A DNA stretch of 64,000 nucleotides from Pseudomonas sp. 30_B (GCF_017491605.1 NZ_JAFGYY010000023.1:24540-88539), one strand, 5' to 3'; shown: positions 19,937 through 28,370, counted from the first letter of the stretch. Translations and numbers: made by a program. The notes: generated from the letters alone by a model not told the origin.

Positions 19937-20701
19937 TTACTTCAAGCTGCCGGAAAGGAACTGCTTGAGACGTTCCGATTGCGGATTGGCGAGGACTTCC
20001 TTGGGGCAGCCCGCCTCTTCCACCAAGCCCTTGTGGAGGAATACCAGCTGGTTGGAAACCTCACGGGCAAAGCCCATCTCGTGGGTCACCACCACCATGG
20101 TGCGACCTTCCTGGGCAAGGTCCTGCATCACGCGCAGCACTTCGCCGACCAGTTCCGGGTCCAGCGCCGAGGTCGGTTCGTCGAACAGCATGACTTCCGG
20201 CTCGACCGCCAGGGCACGGGCGATGGCCACGCGCTGCTGCTCGCCACCAGACATGTGCGCGGGATAGGCATCCTTGCGGTGCGCCACACCGACTTTCGCC
20301 AGGTAGTGCTCGGCCTTTTCCAGCGCCTCTTTCTTCGACACGCCCAGTACATGGACCGGCGCTTCGATGACGTTTTCCAGGGCGCTCATGTGCGACCACA
20401 GGTTGAAGTGCTGGAACACCATCGACAGGCGCGAGCGCATGCGCTGCAACTGCTTGGCGTCGGCGGCCTTGAGTGCGCCGTCCTTGTTCGGTACGAGCTT
20501 GAGCTCCTCGCCGTTGAGCAGGATCTTGCCGGCGTGGGGCTGCTCCAGCAGGTTGATGCAGCGCAGGAAGGTACTCTTGCCCGAGCCGGAGGAGCCGATG
20601 ATGCTGATCACGTCGCCCGCCTTCGCCGCCAGGGAGACGCCCTTGAGCACCTCGTGGTTGCCGTAGCGCTTGTGCAGGTCCTGGATTTCCAGTTTGTACA
20701 T
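19937..20701 (-). CDS. aotP: Arginine/ornithine ABC transporter ATPase AotP
   Basis: A 254-residue ATPase subunit of a polar-amino-acid uptake transporter. It shows Walker A GSSGSGKST, the ABC signature MSGGEQQRVAIARAL, Walker B VMLFDEPTSALDP and the switch histidine in VVVTHEMGFA. It starts MYKLEIQDLHKRYG and pairs with the permeases AotQ/AotM at the inner membrane. Confidence 0.95.
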   Translation of the reverse strand: MYKLEIQDLHKRYGNHEVLKGVSLAAKAGDVISIIGSSGSGKSTFLRCINLLEQPHAGKILLNGEELKLVPNKDGALKAADAKQLQRMRSRLSMVFQHFNLWSHMSALENVIEAPVHVLGVSKKEALEKAEHYLAKVGVAHRKDAYPAHMSGGEQQRVAIARALAVEPEVMLFDEPTSALDPELVGEVLRVMQDLAQEGRTMVVVTHEMGFAREVSNQLVFLHKGLVEEAGCPKEVLANPQSERLKQFLSGSLK

Positions 20702-20718
20702 GGTGTCGGTTCTCGAAT

Positions 20719-21831
20719 TCAGTCGTTGATCAGCCGGCCCTTGCGGAACGGCTCACGCCCGGCCACCTTGGCCAGCCAAAGCCCTGGCTGGGCATAGCGC
20801 CCACGCTCGATGGCGAACAGCACGCCGGAAGTCCCGGCGCAAACGGTGCTGACCTTGTCGTTCAGCGGGTCGACCACCTCGAACAGCGCGTCGCCCTTCT
20901 CCACCCACTCCCCCGCCTTGCGCAGGAAGCTCACGACACCGGCATGGGGCGCGTGGAGGTATTCGGTGCCTTCGAAGGGCATGCCTTCGCAGCATTCGGT
21001 CGGGGCCGCCGGCCAGTCGCCTGCGATCAGCCCCTGCTCGGCGAGGAAGCCGAGAATGGCTTCGGCGTTGTCCCGGGCCTGGTCGACACGGGTATCGGCC
21101 ACGCCACCCAGCTCGACGGTGGTCGCCAGGCACGCCAGCGGAATCGCCGCCTGCGGGTAGGCTTGCGACAGGCGCAGCCAGGGCAGCGAGCAGGATTCGT
21201 CGAAGGAGCTGCCGCCGGAATCTTCGGCGAGCAGCGCCACACCGGCCTTGAGTCGCGCGGCCAGGGATTTCCAGCGCGGCCAGTGCTGCGGGATCGCATA
21301 GACATGGATGGCGGCGTCGAAGTCGCAGTGCAGGTCGAGTACCACATCGGCGTCGCAGGCGTGGCGCAGCAGGACGCGCTGCATGCCCTGCAGCTCGGAC
21401 GCGGCCGGCGGCAGCGCATCGAGGCCGTCACGCATGGCCTGGCGGATCAGCTCGACGTTGGCGGCTTCATCGGCACCGAGTTTGTCACCGACACGCTCGG
21501 CCACCAGCGCGGAGAGCTCGACGAAATCGCGGTTGAAGTTCTTCCCGCTGCCGAATTCAAAACGGCCCAGGTGGCTGGCCTGCAAGGTCTGGCCCAGGCC
21601 GATGGGGTTGGCCACCGGCACCAGCTCGACAACGCAGTTCAGTTGCCCGCGCGACTCGAGGTCGGCCAGGCGCTGCTTGAGTTCCCAGGCGGTGCGCATG
21701 CCCGGCAGCTCGTCGGCGTGCAGGCTGGACTGGATGTAGACCTTGCGCGGGCCCTTGCCGTAACGGAACACGCTCAGGCGGCGCTCGCTACCCAGGCTGC
21801 TCCACGGCAACAGATGATCGATACGTTCCAC
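20719..21831 (-). CDS. aotO: AotO, succinylglutamate desuccinylase/aspartoacylase-family protein of the aot operon
   Basis: A 370-residue M14-type hydrolase-like protein encoded inside the transporter operon, between aotM (10 bp) and aotP (17 bp). The zinc-site motifs are SSLHADELPGM and VLDLHCDFDAA, so His, Glu and His ligands are present although HADE replaces the HGNE of AstE. The C-terminal part (GVVSFLRKAGEWVEKGDALFEV) resembles a biotinyl-lipoyl-like barrel. The start is GTG with GAGGAG upstream. Its substrate is unknown; from memory, it was found dispensable for arginine uptake in P. aeruginosa. Confidence 0.85.
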   Translation of the reverse strand: MERIDHLLPWSSLGSERRLSVFRYGKGPRKVYIQSSLHADELPGMRTAWELKQRLADLESRGQLNCVVELVPVANPIGLGQTLQASHLGRFEFGSGKNFNRDFVELSALVAERVGDKLGADEAANVELIRQAMRDGLDALPPAASELQGMQRVLLRHACDADVVLDLHCDFDAAIHVYAIPQHWPRWKSLAARLKAGVALLAEDSGGSSFDESCSLPWLRLSQAYPQAAIPLACLATTVELGGVADTRVDQARDNAEAILGFLAEQGLIAGDWPAAPTECCEGMPFEGTEYLHAPHAGVVSFLRKAGEWVEKGDALFEVVDPLNDKVSTVCAGTSGVLFAIERGRYAQPGLWLAKVAGREPFRKGRLIND

Positions 21832-21841
21832 AGTCGACTCC

Positions 21842-22540
21842 TCAGTGCTTGCGCGGCGCGAGATAGGCCAGCCAGCGGCGCTCGGCGGCCTTGAACAGGC
21901 GCACCAGGGTGAAGGTCATGATCAGGTAGAAGATGCCGGCGGTGATGAACGCCTCGAACGGCAGGTAGTACTGCGAGTAGACGGTGCGCGCGGCGCCGGT
22001 GACGTCCACCAGGGTCACGATGGACGCCAGGCTGGTGGTCTGCAGCATCATGATCACTTCGTTGCTGTACTGCGGCAGGGCGCGGCGCAGCGCCGAGGGC
22101 AGGAGGATGCGGCGGTACATCTTGATCCGCGACATGCCCATGGCCTTGGCCGCTTCGATCTCGCCGTGCGGGGTGGCGCGAATGCTGCCGGCGAGGATCT
22201 CGGCGGTGTAGGCGCTGGTGTTGATGGCGAACGCGGCGCAGGCGCAGAACGTGGCGTTGGACAGCAGCGGCCACAGCGAGCTTTCACGTACCGCCTCGAA
22301 CTGGGCCAGGCCGTAATAGATGAGGAACAGCTGCACCAGCATCGGGGTGCCGCGAATCACGTAGGTGTACAGCCAGGCCGGCAGGTTCACCGCCGGGTTC
22401 TTCGAGCAGCGCATCAGCGCCAGCGGCACCGCCGCGACCAGGCCGAAGAACAGCGAGATCGCCAGCAGTTTGAGGGTCACTAGCAGGCCGCTGAAGTAGA
22501 GCGGCAGGCTGTCCCAGATGACGGAGAAGTCGAATATCAC
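21842..22540 (-). CDS. aotM: Arginine/ornithine ABC transporter permease AotM
   Basis: A 232-residue HisM/GlnP-type permease with about five membrane helices and the ATPase-contact loop EAAKAMGMSRIKMYRRILLPSA (EAA motif; residues quoted in part). It starts with GTG at 22540, 16 bp after aotQ, with AGAGGA upstream. It forms the membrane channel with AotQ. Confidence 0.93.
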   Translation of the reverse strand: MIFDFSVIWDSLPLYFSGLLVTLKLLAISLFFGLVAAVPLALMRCSKNPAVNLPAWLYTYVIRGTPMLVQLFLIYYGLAQFEAVRESSLWPLLSNATFCACAAFAINTSAYTAEILAGSIRATPHGEIEAAKAMGMSRIKMYRRILLPSALRRALPQYSNEVIMMLQTTSLASIVTLVDVTGAARTVYSQYYLPFEAFITAGIFYLIMTFTLVRLFKAAERRWLAYLAPRKH

Positions 22541-22556
22541 GATGGCGTCCTCTGAC

Positions 22557-23246
22557 TCAAAGCTCGGCGACTTTCACGCCGACCGAATAGCGGCGTTCGA
22601 GCAAGCGCAGCAGTACCAGGGAAACGGTAGTGACCACCAGGTACAGCGCCGCCACGGCGAGGAAATAGGTGAAGGGTTCGCGGGTGGCGTCCGAGGCCTG
22701 CTTGGCCTTGAACATCATGTCCTGCAGGCCGACCACGGAGATCAGCGCGGTGGCCTTGACCAGCACCAGCCAGTTGTTGGTGAAGCCGGGGATGGCCAGG
22801 CGGATCATCTGCGGCACCTGGATGCGGAAGAACACCTGCAGCGGGCTCATGCCATAGGCGAAGCCGGCCTCGCCCTGCCCTTTCGGAATGGCCATGAAGG
22901 CGCCACGGAAGGTCTCGGACAGGTAGGCACCAAAGATGAAGCCCAGGGTGCCGACGCCGGAGGCGAAGGGATTGAGGTCGATGTAATCCTCATAGCCAAC
23001 CATGGGCGCGACCCAGTTCACCGCAGCCTGGCCGCCGTAGAAGATCAGCAGGATCAGCACCAGGTCCGGCACGCCGCGAATCACGGTGGCATAGAGGTCG
23101 CCGCACCAGGCCAGCCACCTCACCGGCGACAGGCGGATGGCCGCACCGAGCAGGCCCAGTGCGATCGCCAACGCCATCGACAGCAACGACAGCTGGAGCG
23201 TCAGCCAGGCACCATCGACGATGGTGGCTCCGTAGCCATTGAACAT
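22557..23246 (-). CDS. aotQ: Arginine/ornithine ABC transporter permease AotQ
   Basis: A 229-residue HisQ-type permease, paralogous to AotM. The EAA-like loop GEAGFAYGMSPLQVFFRIQV is present, and RGVPDLVLILLIFYGGQ is typical of the family. The ATG at 23246 has AGAGGTG upstream. A terminator-like hairpin lies between it and aotJ. Confidence 0.93.
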   Translation of the reverse strand: MFNGYGATIVDGAWLTLQLSLLSMALAIALGLLGAAIRLSPVRWLAWCGDLYATVIRGVPDLVLILLIFYGGQAAVNWVAPMVGYEDYIDLNPFASGVGTLGFIFGAYLSETFRGAFMAIPKGQGEAGFAYGMSPLQVFFRIQVPQMIRLAIPGFTNNWLVLVKATALISVVGLQDMMFKAKQASDATREPFTYFLAVAALYLVVTTVSLVLLRLLERRYSVGVKVAEL

Positions 23247-23328
23247 AGTTTCGCACCTCTAGACCGGACGCCGTCCGCAACCGTACGGACGCTGCAGGGC
23301 GATCACCCGACGCGGGATCGCACCCAAT

Positions 23329-23376
23329 AAAAAAGTGGCACAAACTTCAGGAACAGGCCCGGGTTTGCGCCACTTT
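23329..23376 (-). terminator. Attenuator-type hairpin between aotJ and aotQ
   Basis: A 14-bp stem (AAAGTGGCGCAAAC with GTTTGTGCCACTTT, minus strand) is followed by TTTTTTA. Such partial terminators after the binding-protein gene let the periplasmic protein be made in excess over the permeases. Since aotQ-argR continue on the same strand with no other clear promoter, read-through must occur. Confidence 0.75.
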
Positions 23377-23388
23377 CGTGGACGTTGA

Positions 23389-24168
23389 TCAGTTCTCGCC
23401 GTAGACGTCGAACTTGAAGTACTTGTCCTGTACCTGCTTGTACTTGCCGTTGGCACGGATGCCGGCGATGGCCGCGTTGAATTTCTCGGCCAGGGCGGTA
23501 TCACCCTTGCGCACGGCAATGCCGGCGCCGCCACCGAAGTACTTCGGATCGTTGTATTCCGGACCTACGAAAGCGTAGCCCTTGCCGGCGTCGGTTTTCA
23601 GGAAGCCGTCGTCGAGGTTGACCGAGTCAGCCATGACCGCGTCGAGGCGGCCGGAGACCAGGTCCATGTTGGCTTCCTGCTGGGAGTTGTAGCGCACGAC
23701 TTCGATGCCGGCCGGAGCCAGGACGTCGGTGGCGTAGCGGTCGTGGGTGGAAGCGCGCAGCACGCCGACTTTCTTGCCCTTCAGATCCTTCAGCGGATCG
23801 GCCAGGGTGGCGCCTTCCTTCATCACGAAGCGCGCGGGGGTGTGGTAGTACTTGTTGGTGAAGTCGACGGACTTCTTGCGCTCGTCGGTGATGGTCATGG
23901 ACGAGAGAATGGCGTCGATCTTGCGAACTTTCAGCGCCGGGATCAGGCCATCGAATTCCTGCTCGACCCAGGTGCACTTGACCTTCATTTCTTCGCACAG
24001 GGCGTTGCCGATATCCACGTCGAAACCGGCGAGCTTGCCGTCGGGCGTCTTGAAGGAGAACGGCGGGTAACCGGCTTCGATGCCGATGCGGACCGGCTTG
24101 TCGTCAGCGTGGGCAACCAGGGAAAGCGCGGACAGGGCCAGCGCACCGAGAAGTGCAAACTTCTTCAT
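23389..24168 (-). CDS. aotJ: Arginine/ornithine periplasmic binding protein AotJ
   Basis: A 259-residue SBP family 3 protein. Residues 1-21 (MKKFALLGALALSALSLVAHA) form the signal peptide, followed by DDKPVRIGIEAGYPPFSFKTP, the usual mature start. GFDVDIGNALCEEMKVKC is the family signature. The ATG at 24168 is preceded by AAGGAG. It is first in aotJQMOP-argR and delivers arginine/ornithine to AotQM-P. Confidence 0.95.
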   Translation of the reverse strand: MKKFALLGALALSALSLVAHADDKPVRIGIEAGYPPFSFKTPDGKLAGFDVDIGNALCEEMKVKCTWVEQEFDGLIPALKVRKIDAILSSMTITDERKKSVDFTNKYYHTPARFVMKEGATLADPLKDLKGKKVGVLRASTHDRYATDVLAPAGIEVVRYNSQQEANMDLVSGRLDAVMADSVNLDDGFLKTDAGKGYAFVGPEYNDPKYFGGGAGIAVRKGDTALAEKFNAAIAGIRANGKYKQVQDKYFKFDVYGEN

Positions 24169-24307
24169 CAGTAACTCCTTCGAGGGTAAGACTTCGATTG
24201 GCAGGAGAAAAGGGGTTGGCCCAGGCTGCCCGGCAGAAGTGAAGGTTATTGTTTCTCTGCGCATTGCCGGCGTGTTTCTCGTGGAAAAGCACGCCTACCG
24301 GGGTGAA

Positions 24308-24364
24308 CGGCATTCTAGCGACAGCCCCTGAGAGGTTATTTCTTCAATGCGACAAGTAATTATA
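24308..24364 (-). promoter_or_regulatory. ArgR operator and -10 element upstream of aotJ
   Basis: On the minus strand TGTCGC-N8-AA (24354-24339) is followed 31 bp later by a second TGTCGC (24323-24318) lacking the AA. A perfect TATAAT (24364-24359) lies 4 nt upstream of the first half-site. No good -35 box was found at 17 nt. ArgR is known to control this operon; the exact geometry is inferred. Confidence 0.6.
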
Positions 24365-24608
24365 GAAGCGCTGGAGACAGAGCCCCTGCAGCTTGACGGC
24401 GCGGATAATACGTGATGCAGAAGTAAGTAGTAAAACCAATTTTACTTGCAGTTATCAGGCCAACAACTTAGCTGCTCAGTATTCATGCGGGCTGCGGAAT
24501 ATTGACCCGATCGAAGTCGACAGAAAAAGCGCACAGAGACTGTGCGATTTGTTCCCTAGCGCCTCAATTTGTCGCGCTGAAATGTTACCGGGGAGCACAA
24601 GACACACT

Positions 24609-24675
24609 GTAGGAGCGAGCTTGCTCGCGAACCGCACCGCACCGCACCGCACCGCACCGCACCGCACCGCACCGC
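24609..24675 (+). repeat. REP unit running into nine tandem ACCGC pentamers
   Basis: A REP (24609-24632, GTAGGAGCGAGCTTGCTCGCGAAC) continues directly into ACCGC repeated nine times without error (24631-24675). The REP's own trailing ACCGC is the seed unit, so this is a local slippage expansion. A plus-strand frame through it reads only Thr/Ala/Pro/His repeats and is not coding. Confidence 0.9.
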
Positions 24676-24680
24676 CTCAT

Positions 24681-24782
24681 CGTGGACAGAGTCCACTCCT
24701 ACGCAAGCGCAAAGCACCGTCCCCCCCCCCTGTGGAAATGGATTCATCCGCGAGGGATTTCGCGGACAAGGTCCGCTCCTAC
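24681..24782. repeat. REP variants flanking a C10 homopolymer
   Basis: A second REP subtype (GCGGACAAGGTCCGCTCCTAC form) is present at 24760-24782, and a diverged copy lies at 24681-24702. A run of ten C residues occupies 24721-24730. Confidence 0.75.
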
Positions 24783-24886
24783 GGGAATACGCACCACATA
24801 GCCCTGGATCTGGCTCTGGATTTAAAGACTTCCAGAGAAATCTCCGCACGCACCGGAGCGCCCCTTCAGGAGGCCTGAGTGGAATC

Positions 24887-25104
24887 GGAGTTTCAGGGGT
24901 TGAGCGACATGGATGTCGCGAGAGCCGTGATGGGCCAGGGATGGCCCTTCACGGCGGGCCCATGAAACTTCGATGGAGCGAGGGCATTTTTCGCCTAAGC
25001 GAAAAACCGGATGCAGGGGCAAGGCCTTTTGGTTCCTTTTGGGCCCCAAAAGGGACTCGCCCGAGGGGGCGAAACAAAAAGCCCCAGCAAACGCCGAAGC
25101 GGCG
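24887..25104. other. Dense multi-hairpin intergenic element of unknown function
   Basis: About 220 bp hold at least six successive inverted repeats. They are GCGACAT/ATGTCGC (24904-24919), nested GCCGTGA/TCACGGC around GGGCCA/TGGCCC (24924-24955), TTTTTCGC/GCGAAAAA (24987-25006), CCTTTTGGG/CCCCAAAAGG (25035-25053), TCGCCC/GGGCGA (25057-25072) and CGCCG/CGGCG (25092-25104). A longer-range GTTTCA/TGAAAC pair (24890/24968) encloses the first two. Frames on both strands stay open, but their peptides look like a read-through of structure, not a protein. It lies between two REP clusters in the aotJ-acsA gap. Confidence 0.65.
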
Positions 25105-25132
25105 CATGGACACCCAAACAAGAACAAAAAGT

Positions 25133-25254
25133 ATCGCGGACGGAGTCCGCTCCTACAGGAGATGTACCGAGCCCAGCCTGTAGGAGCGGACTCTGCCCGA
25201 GACCCGCCGGCAAGGCCGGCGTCAGGCAGGGTTCGTGAGCAAGCTCGCTCCTAC
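25133..25254. repeat. Cluster of three REP units
   Basis: Units at 25133-25156 (minus), 25180-25200 (plus, partial) and 25231-25254 (minus). The first two are of the GCGGACGGAGTCCGC subtype and the third of the GAGCAAGCTCGC subtype. The first two form an inverted pair. Confidence 0.8.
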
Positions 25255-25270
25255 GAAGAGCCCCACCCCG

Positions 25271-25304
25271 AAAAGAAAAACGCCCCGGCAAGCGGGGCGT
25301 CTTT
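25271..25304 (-). terminator. Terminator after acsA
   Basis: CGCCCCG/CGGGGCG hairpin followed by TTTTTCTTTT on the minus strand, 15 nt beyond the acsA stop codon. Confidence 0.85.
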
Positions 25305-25318
25305 CATGGAGCCTAGGA

Positions 25319-27274
25319 TCAGGCCGCGCGCATGGACTGGTGTGTCTCCACCAGATGCTGCACCACGCTCGGATCGGCCAGGGTGGAGATGTCACCCAGG
25401 GCGTCGTATTCGGCCGTGGCGATCTTGCGCAGGATGCGGCGCATGATCTTGCCCGAACGGGTCTTCGGCAGGCCGGGCGCCCACTGGATCACGTCCGGGG
25501 TGGCGATCGGGCCGATTTCCTTGCGCACCCAGGCACGCAGTTCCTGGCGCAGTTGCTCGCTGTTTTCCTCGCCGGCATTCAAGGTGACGTAGACATAGAT
25601 GCCCTGCCCCTTGATGTCGTGCGGCACGCCAACCACTGCGGCCTCGGCCACTTTCGGGTGGGCGACCAGGGCGCTCTCGATCTCGGCGGTGCCCATGCGG
25701 TGGCCGGAGACGTTGAGCACGTCATCGACGCGGCCGGTGATCCAGTAGTAGCCGTCCTCGTCGCGACGGGCGCCGTCGCCGGTGAAGTACATGCCCTTGA
25801 AGGTCTTGAAGTAGGTGTCCACGTAGCGGTCGTGGTCGCCGTAGAGGGTGCGCGCCTGGCCCGGCCAGGAATCCAGGATCACCAGGTTGCCCTCGGTGGC
25901 CCCTTCCAGGATGTTGCCCAGGTTGTCCACCAGCGCCGGCACCACGCCGAAGAACGGCTTGGCGGCGGAGCCCGGCTTCAGGCCATGGGCGCCCGGCAGC
26001 GGGGTCATCAGGCAGGCGCCGGTTTCGGTCTGCCACCAGGTGTCGACGATCGGGCAGCGCGACTGGCCGACGGTCTCGTAGTACCACTGCCAGGCTTCCG
26101 GGTTGATCGGCTCGCCCACCGAACCCAGCAGGCGCAGGCTGGAGCCGTCGGCGCCTTCGACCGCGGCCTTGCCCTCGGCCATCATGGCGCGGATGGCAGT
26201 CGGCGCGGTGTAGAGGATGTTGACCTTGTGCTTGTCGACGATCTTCGCAACGCGGGAGATGTCCGGGTAGTTCGGCACGCCCTCGAACAGCACGGTGGTC
26301 GCGCCGTTGGCCAGCGGGCCGTAGACGACGTAGGTGTGGCCGGTGACCCAGCCGATGTCGGCGGTGCACCAGAAGACTTCGCCCGGACGGTAGTCAAACA
26401 CACGCTCATGGGTCAGCGAGGCATAGACCAGGTAGCCGCCGGTGGTGTGCAGCACACCCTTGGGTTTGCCGGTGGAGCCGGAGGTGTAGAGGATGAACAG
26501 CGGGTCCTCGGCACCCATTTCCTTCGGCGCGCAGGTGGAGCCGGCGACCTTCATCAGGTCCTCGAACCACACGTCGCGGTGCTGGTTCCACTTGATGTTC
26601 GAACCGGTGCGCTTGCAGACGATGATCTTCTGCACGCTGTTGGTTTCCGGGTTGGTCAGCGCGTCGTCGACATTGGCTTTCAGCGGGGTTTTCTTGCCGC
26701 CGCGCACGCCTTCGTCGGCGGTGATCACCACCTTGGAGCGGCAATCGATGATGCGGCCGGCCAGGGCTTCGGGAGAGAAGCCGCCGAACACCACGGAGTG
26801 GATCGCACCAATGCGGGCGCAGGCCAGCATGGCGACCACGGCTTCCGGGATCATCGGCATGTAGATGGTCACCACGTCGCCACGGTGCACGTCCTGGCCG
26901 CGCAGGGCGTTGGCGAACTTGCAGACCTGCTCGTGCAGTTCGCGGTAGGTGATTTCCTTGTGCTCGGAAGGATCGTCGCCTTCCCAGATGATGGCGATCT
27001 GGTCGCCGCGCTCGGCCAGGTGGCGGTCGAGGCAGTTGTAGGAGAGGTTCAGGGTACCGTCGGCAAACCACTTGATGTCGACGTGGTGGTCGTCGAAGGA
27101 GGTTTGCTTGACCTTGGTGAACGGCTTGATCCAGTCGATGCGCTGGGCCTGTTCGCGCCAGAAGCCGTCGGGGTTGACCACCGACTGCTGGTACAGCTTC
27201 TTGTAGGTGGCCTCGTCGGTCAGAGTGGTCGCGGCCACTTCGGGACGCACGGGGTACACGGATGCCGCAGTCAT
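25319..27274 (-). CDS. acsA: Acetyl-CoA synthetase AcsA
   Basis: A 651-residue AMP-forming acetate--CoA ligase of the ANL superfamily. The P-loop is YTSGSTGKPKGV, the aryl/acetyl-binding region is WWQTETG, the hinge/TGD motif is YFTGDGARRDEDGYY, and the acetylation-regulated lysine lies in the C-terminal PKTRSGKIMRR. The ATG at 27274 is preceded by GAGGTAG. It activates acetate for the TCA/glyoxylate cycles and is followed by a terminator and the repeat island. Confidence 0.97.
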   Translation of the reverse strand: MTAASVYPVRPEVAATTLTDEATYKKLYQQSVVNPDGFWREQAQRIDWIKPFTKVKQTSFDDHHVDIKWFADGTLNLSYNCLDRHLAERGDQIAIIWEGDDPSEHKEITYRELHEQVCKFANALRGQDVHRGDVVTIYMPMIPEAVVAMLACARIGAIHSVVFGGFSPEALAGRIIDCRSKVVITADEGVRGGKKTPLKANVDDALTNPETNSVQKIIVCKRTGSNIKWNQHRDVWFEDLMKVAGSTCAPKEMGAEDPLFILYTSGSTGKPKGVLHTTGGYLVYASLTHERVFDYRPGEVFWCTADIGWVTGHTYVVYGPLANGATTVLFEGVPNYPDISRVAKIVDKHKVNILYTAPTAIRAMMAEGKAAVEGADGSSLRLLGSVGEPINPEAWQWYYETVGQSRCPIVDTWWQTETGACLMTPLPGAHGLKPGSAAKPFFGVVPALVDNLGNILEGATEGNLVILDSWPGQARTLYGDHDRYVDTYFKTFKGMYFTGDGARRDEDGYYWITGRVDDVLNVSGHRMGTAEIESALVAHPKVAEAAVVGVPHDIKGQGIYVYVTLNAGEENSEQLRQELRAWVRKEIGPIATPDVIQWAPGLPKTRSGKIMRRILRKIATAEYDALGDISTLADPSVVQHLVETHQSMRAA

Positions 27275-27422
27275 GGCGTTCTACCTCGGTGAAGAGTGTT
27301 GTTTTTGTTGCCGTCAGTTGTAACGGCGACACCCTCCTCCGAACCATTCGACCATGGTCTTACCACTCGGGGCCCTGTACTGATGAGCCCCATAAGTGCG
27401 ACTTCTGGCGGTTGTAGCGACC

Positions 27423-28370
27423 TCAGACCAAAGCCGTACGCCCGTGCTGAACCATCATCCTTTCGTGCTCCTCGAGCATGCCGGGCACGCAGTCACGCAG
27501 GAACTCCACCCAGGTGCGGATCTTCGCGTCGAGGTACTGCCGCGACGGGTACAGCGCATAAACATTGAGGTGGAACAGGCTGTAGTCGGGCAGCACGCGC
27601 ACCAGGCTGCCGTCCTTCAGGCCCTGCACGGCGGAATACACCGGCAGCGCGCCGATGCCCATGCCGGCGCGCACCGCCTCGGTCATGGCATCGGCGGTGT
27701 TGACCTGGAAATGGCTGTGGTTGACCCCCACCAACTCTTGGCCATCCGGACCATCGAACAGCCACTTGTCCAGGGACATCACCGAGTTCACCAGGCGCAG
27801 GCAACGGTGATCGGTAAGCTCGGCCAGCTTTGTCGGCATGCCGTTGCGCGCCACGTACTCGGGCGACGCGCAGAGCACGCTGTAGGTCTTGCCGATACGC
27901 TTGGAGACGAAGCCCGAATCCGGCAGCTCCTGGGCGATGACCACGGAGATGTCGTAGCCCTCGTCGAGGATGTCGGTGATGCGGTTGGCCAGGGTCAGGT
28001 CGAAGCTGACCTCGGGGTAGATCTCACAGTACTGGGAGATCGCGCGGATCAGGTAGTGCTGGCCGATGCCGGTCATGGCATGCACCTTCACCTTGCCATG
28101 GGGCCGGGCGTGGGCGTCGCCCGCCTCGGCCTCGGCCTCCTCGATGTAGCCGAGGATTTGCTGGCAGCGCTGCAGGTAACGCTGGCCGGCTTCGGTGAGG
28201 GCGATGCGGCGGGTGGTGCGGTGCAGCAGGCGGGTGCGCAGGTGCGCTTCGAGTTTGGCCACCGTCCGCGAGACGTACGCGGTGGTGAGGTCCATGCGCT
28301 GGGCGGCGGCGGTGAAACTGCCGGTCTCGGCGACACAGACGAAAGCACGCATGTTGTGCAGCAGGTCCAT
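27423..28370 (-). CDS. LysR family transcriptional regulator
   Basis: A 315-residue regulator with a winged-helix domain at residues 1-60 (FVCVAETGSFTAAAQRMDLTTAYVSRTVAKLEAHL, quoted in two parts in conserved order) and a periplasmic-binding-protein-like effector domain. The second of two tandem ATGs (28373, 28370) is better spaced from GGAGAA. It is divergent from a FUSC efflux gene with a perfect T-N11-A palindrome in between, so that gene is its probable target. It lies upstream of acsA on the same strand, but a 148-bp gap makes co-control doubtful. The effector is unknown. Confidence 0.88.
   Translation of the reverse strand: MDLLHNMRAFVCVAETGSFTAAAQRMDLTTAYVSRTVAKLEAHLRTRLLHRTTRRIALTEAGQRYLQRCQQILGYIEEAEAEAGDAHARPHGKVKVHAMTGIGQHYLIRAISQYCEIYPEVSFDLTLANRITDILDEGYDISVVIAQELPDSGFVSKRIGKTYSVLCASPEYVARNGMPTKLAELTDHRCLRLVNSVMSLDKWLFDGPDGQELVGVNHSHFQVNTADAMTEAVRAGMGIGALPVYSAVQGLKDGSLVRVLPDYSLFHLNVYALYPSRQYLDAKIRTWVEFLRDCVPGMLEEHERMMVQHGRTALV

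Noticed and set aside
24393..24878. 161-codon frame over REPs and ACCGC repeats
   Set aside because: It translates repeat DNA into His-Arg-Thr-Ala-Pro strings and has no ribosome binding site.
24822..25127. 101-codon minus-strand frame through the multi-hairpin element
   Set aside because: It follows the palindromes and would be an artefact if the element is non-coding. It is kept in mind because similar frames may be annotated as hypothetical proteins elsewhere.
24609..25254. CRISPR-like array suggested by recurring GTAGGAGC units
   Set aside because: The units are irregularly spaced, occur in both orientations, carry internal palindromes of REP type, and no cas genes are present.
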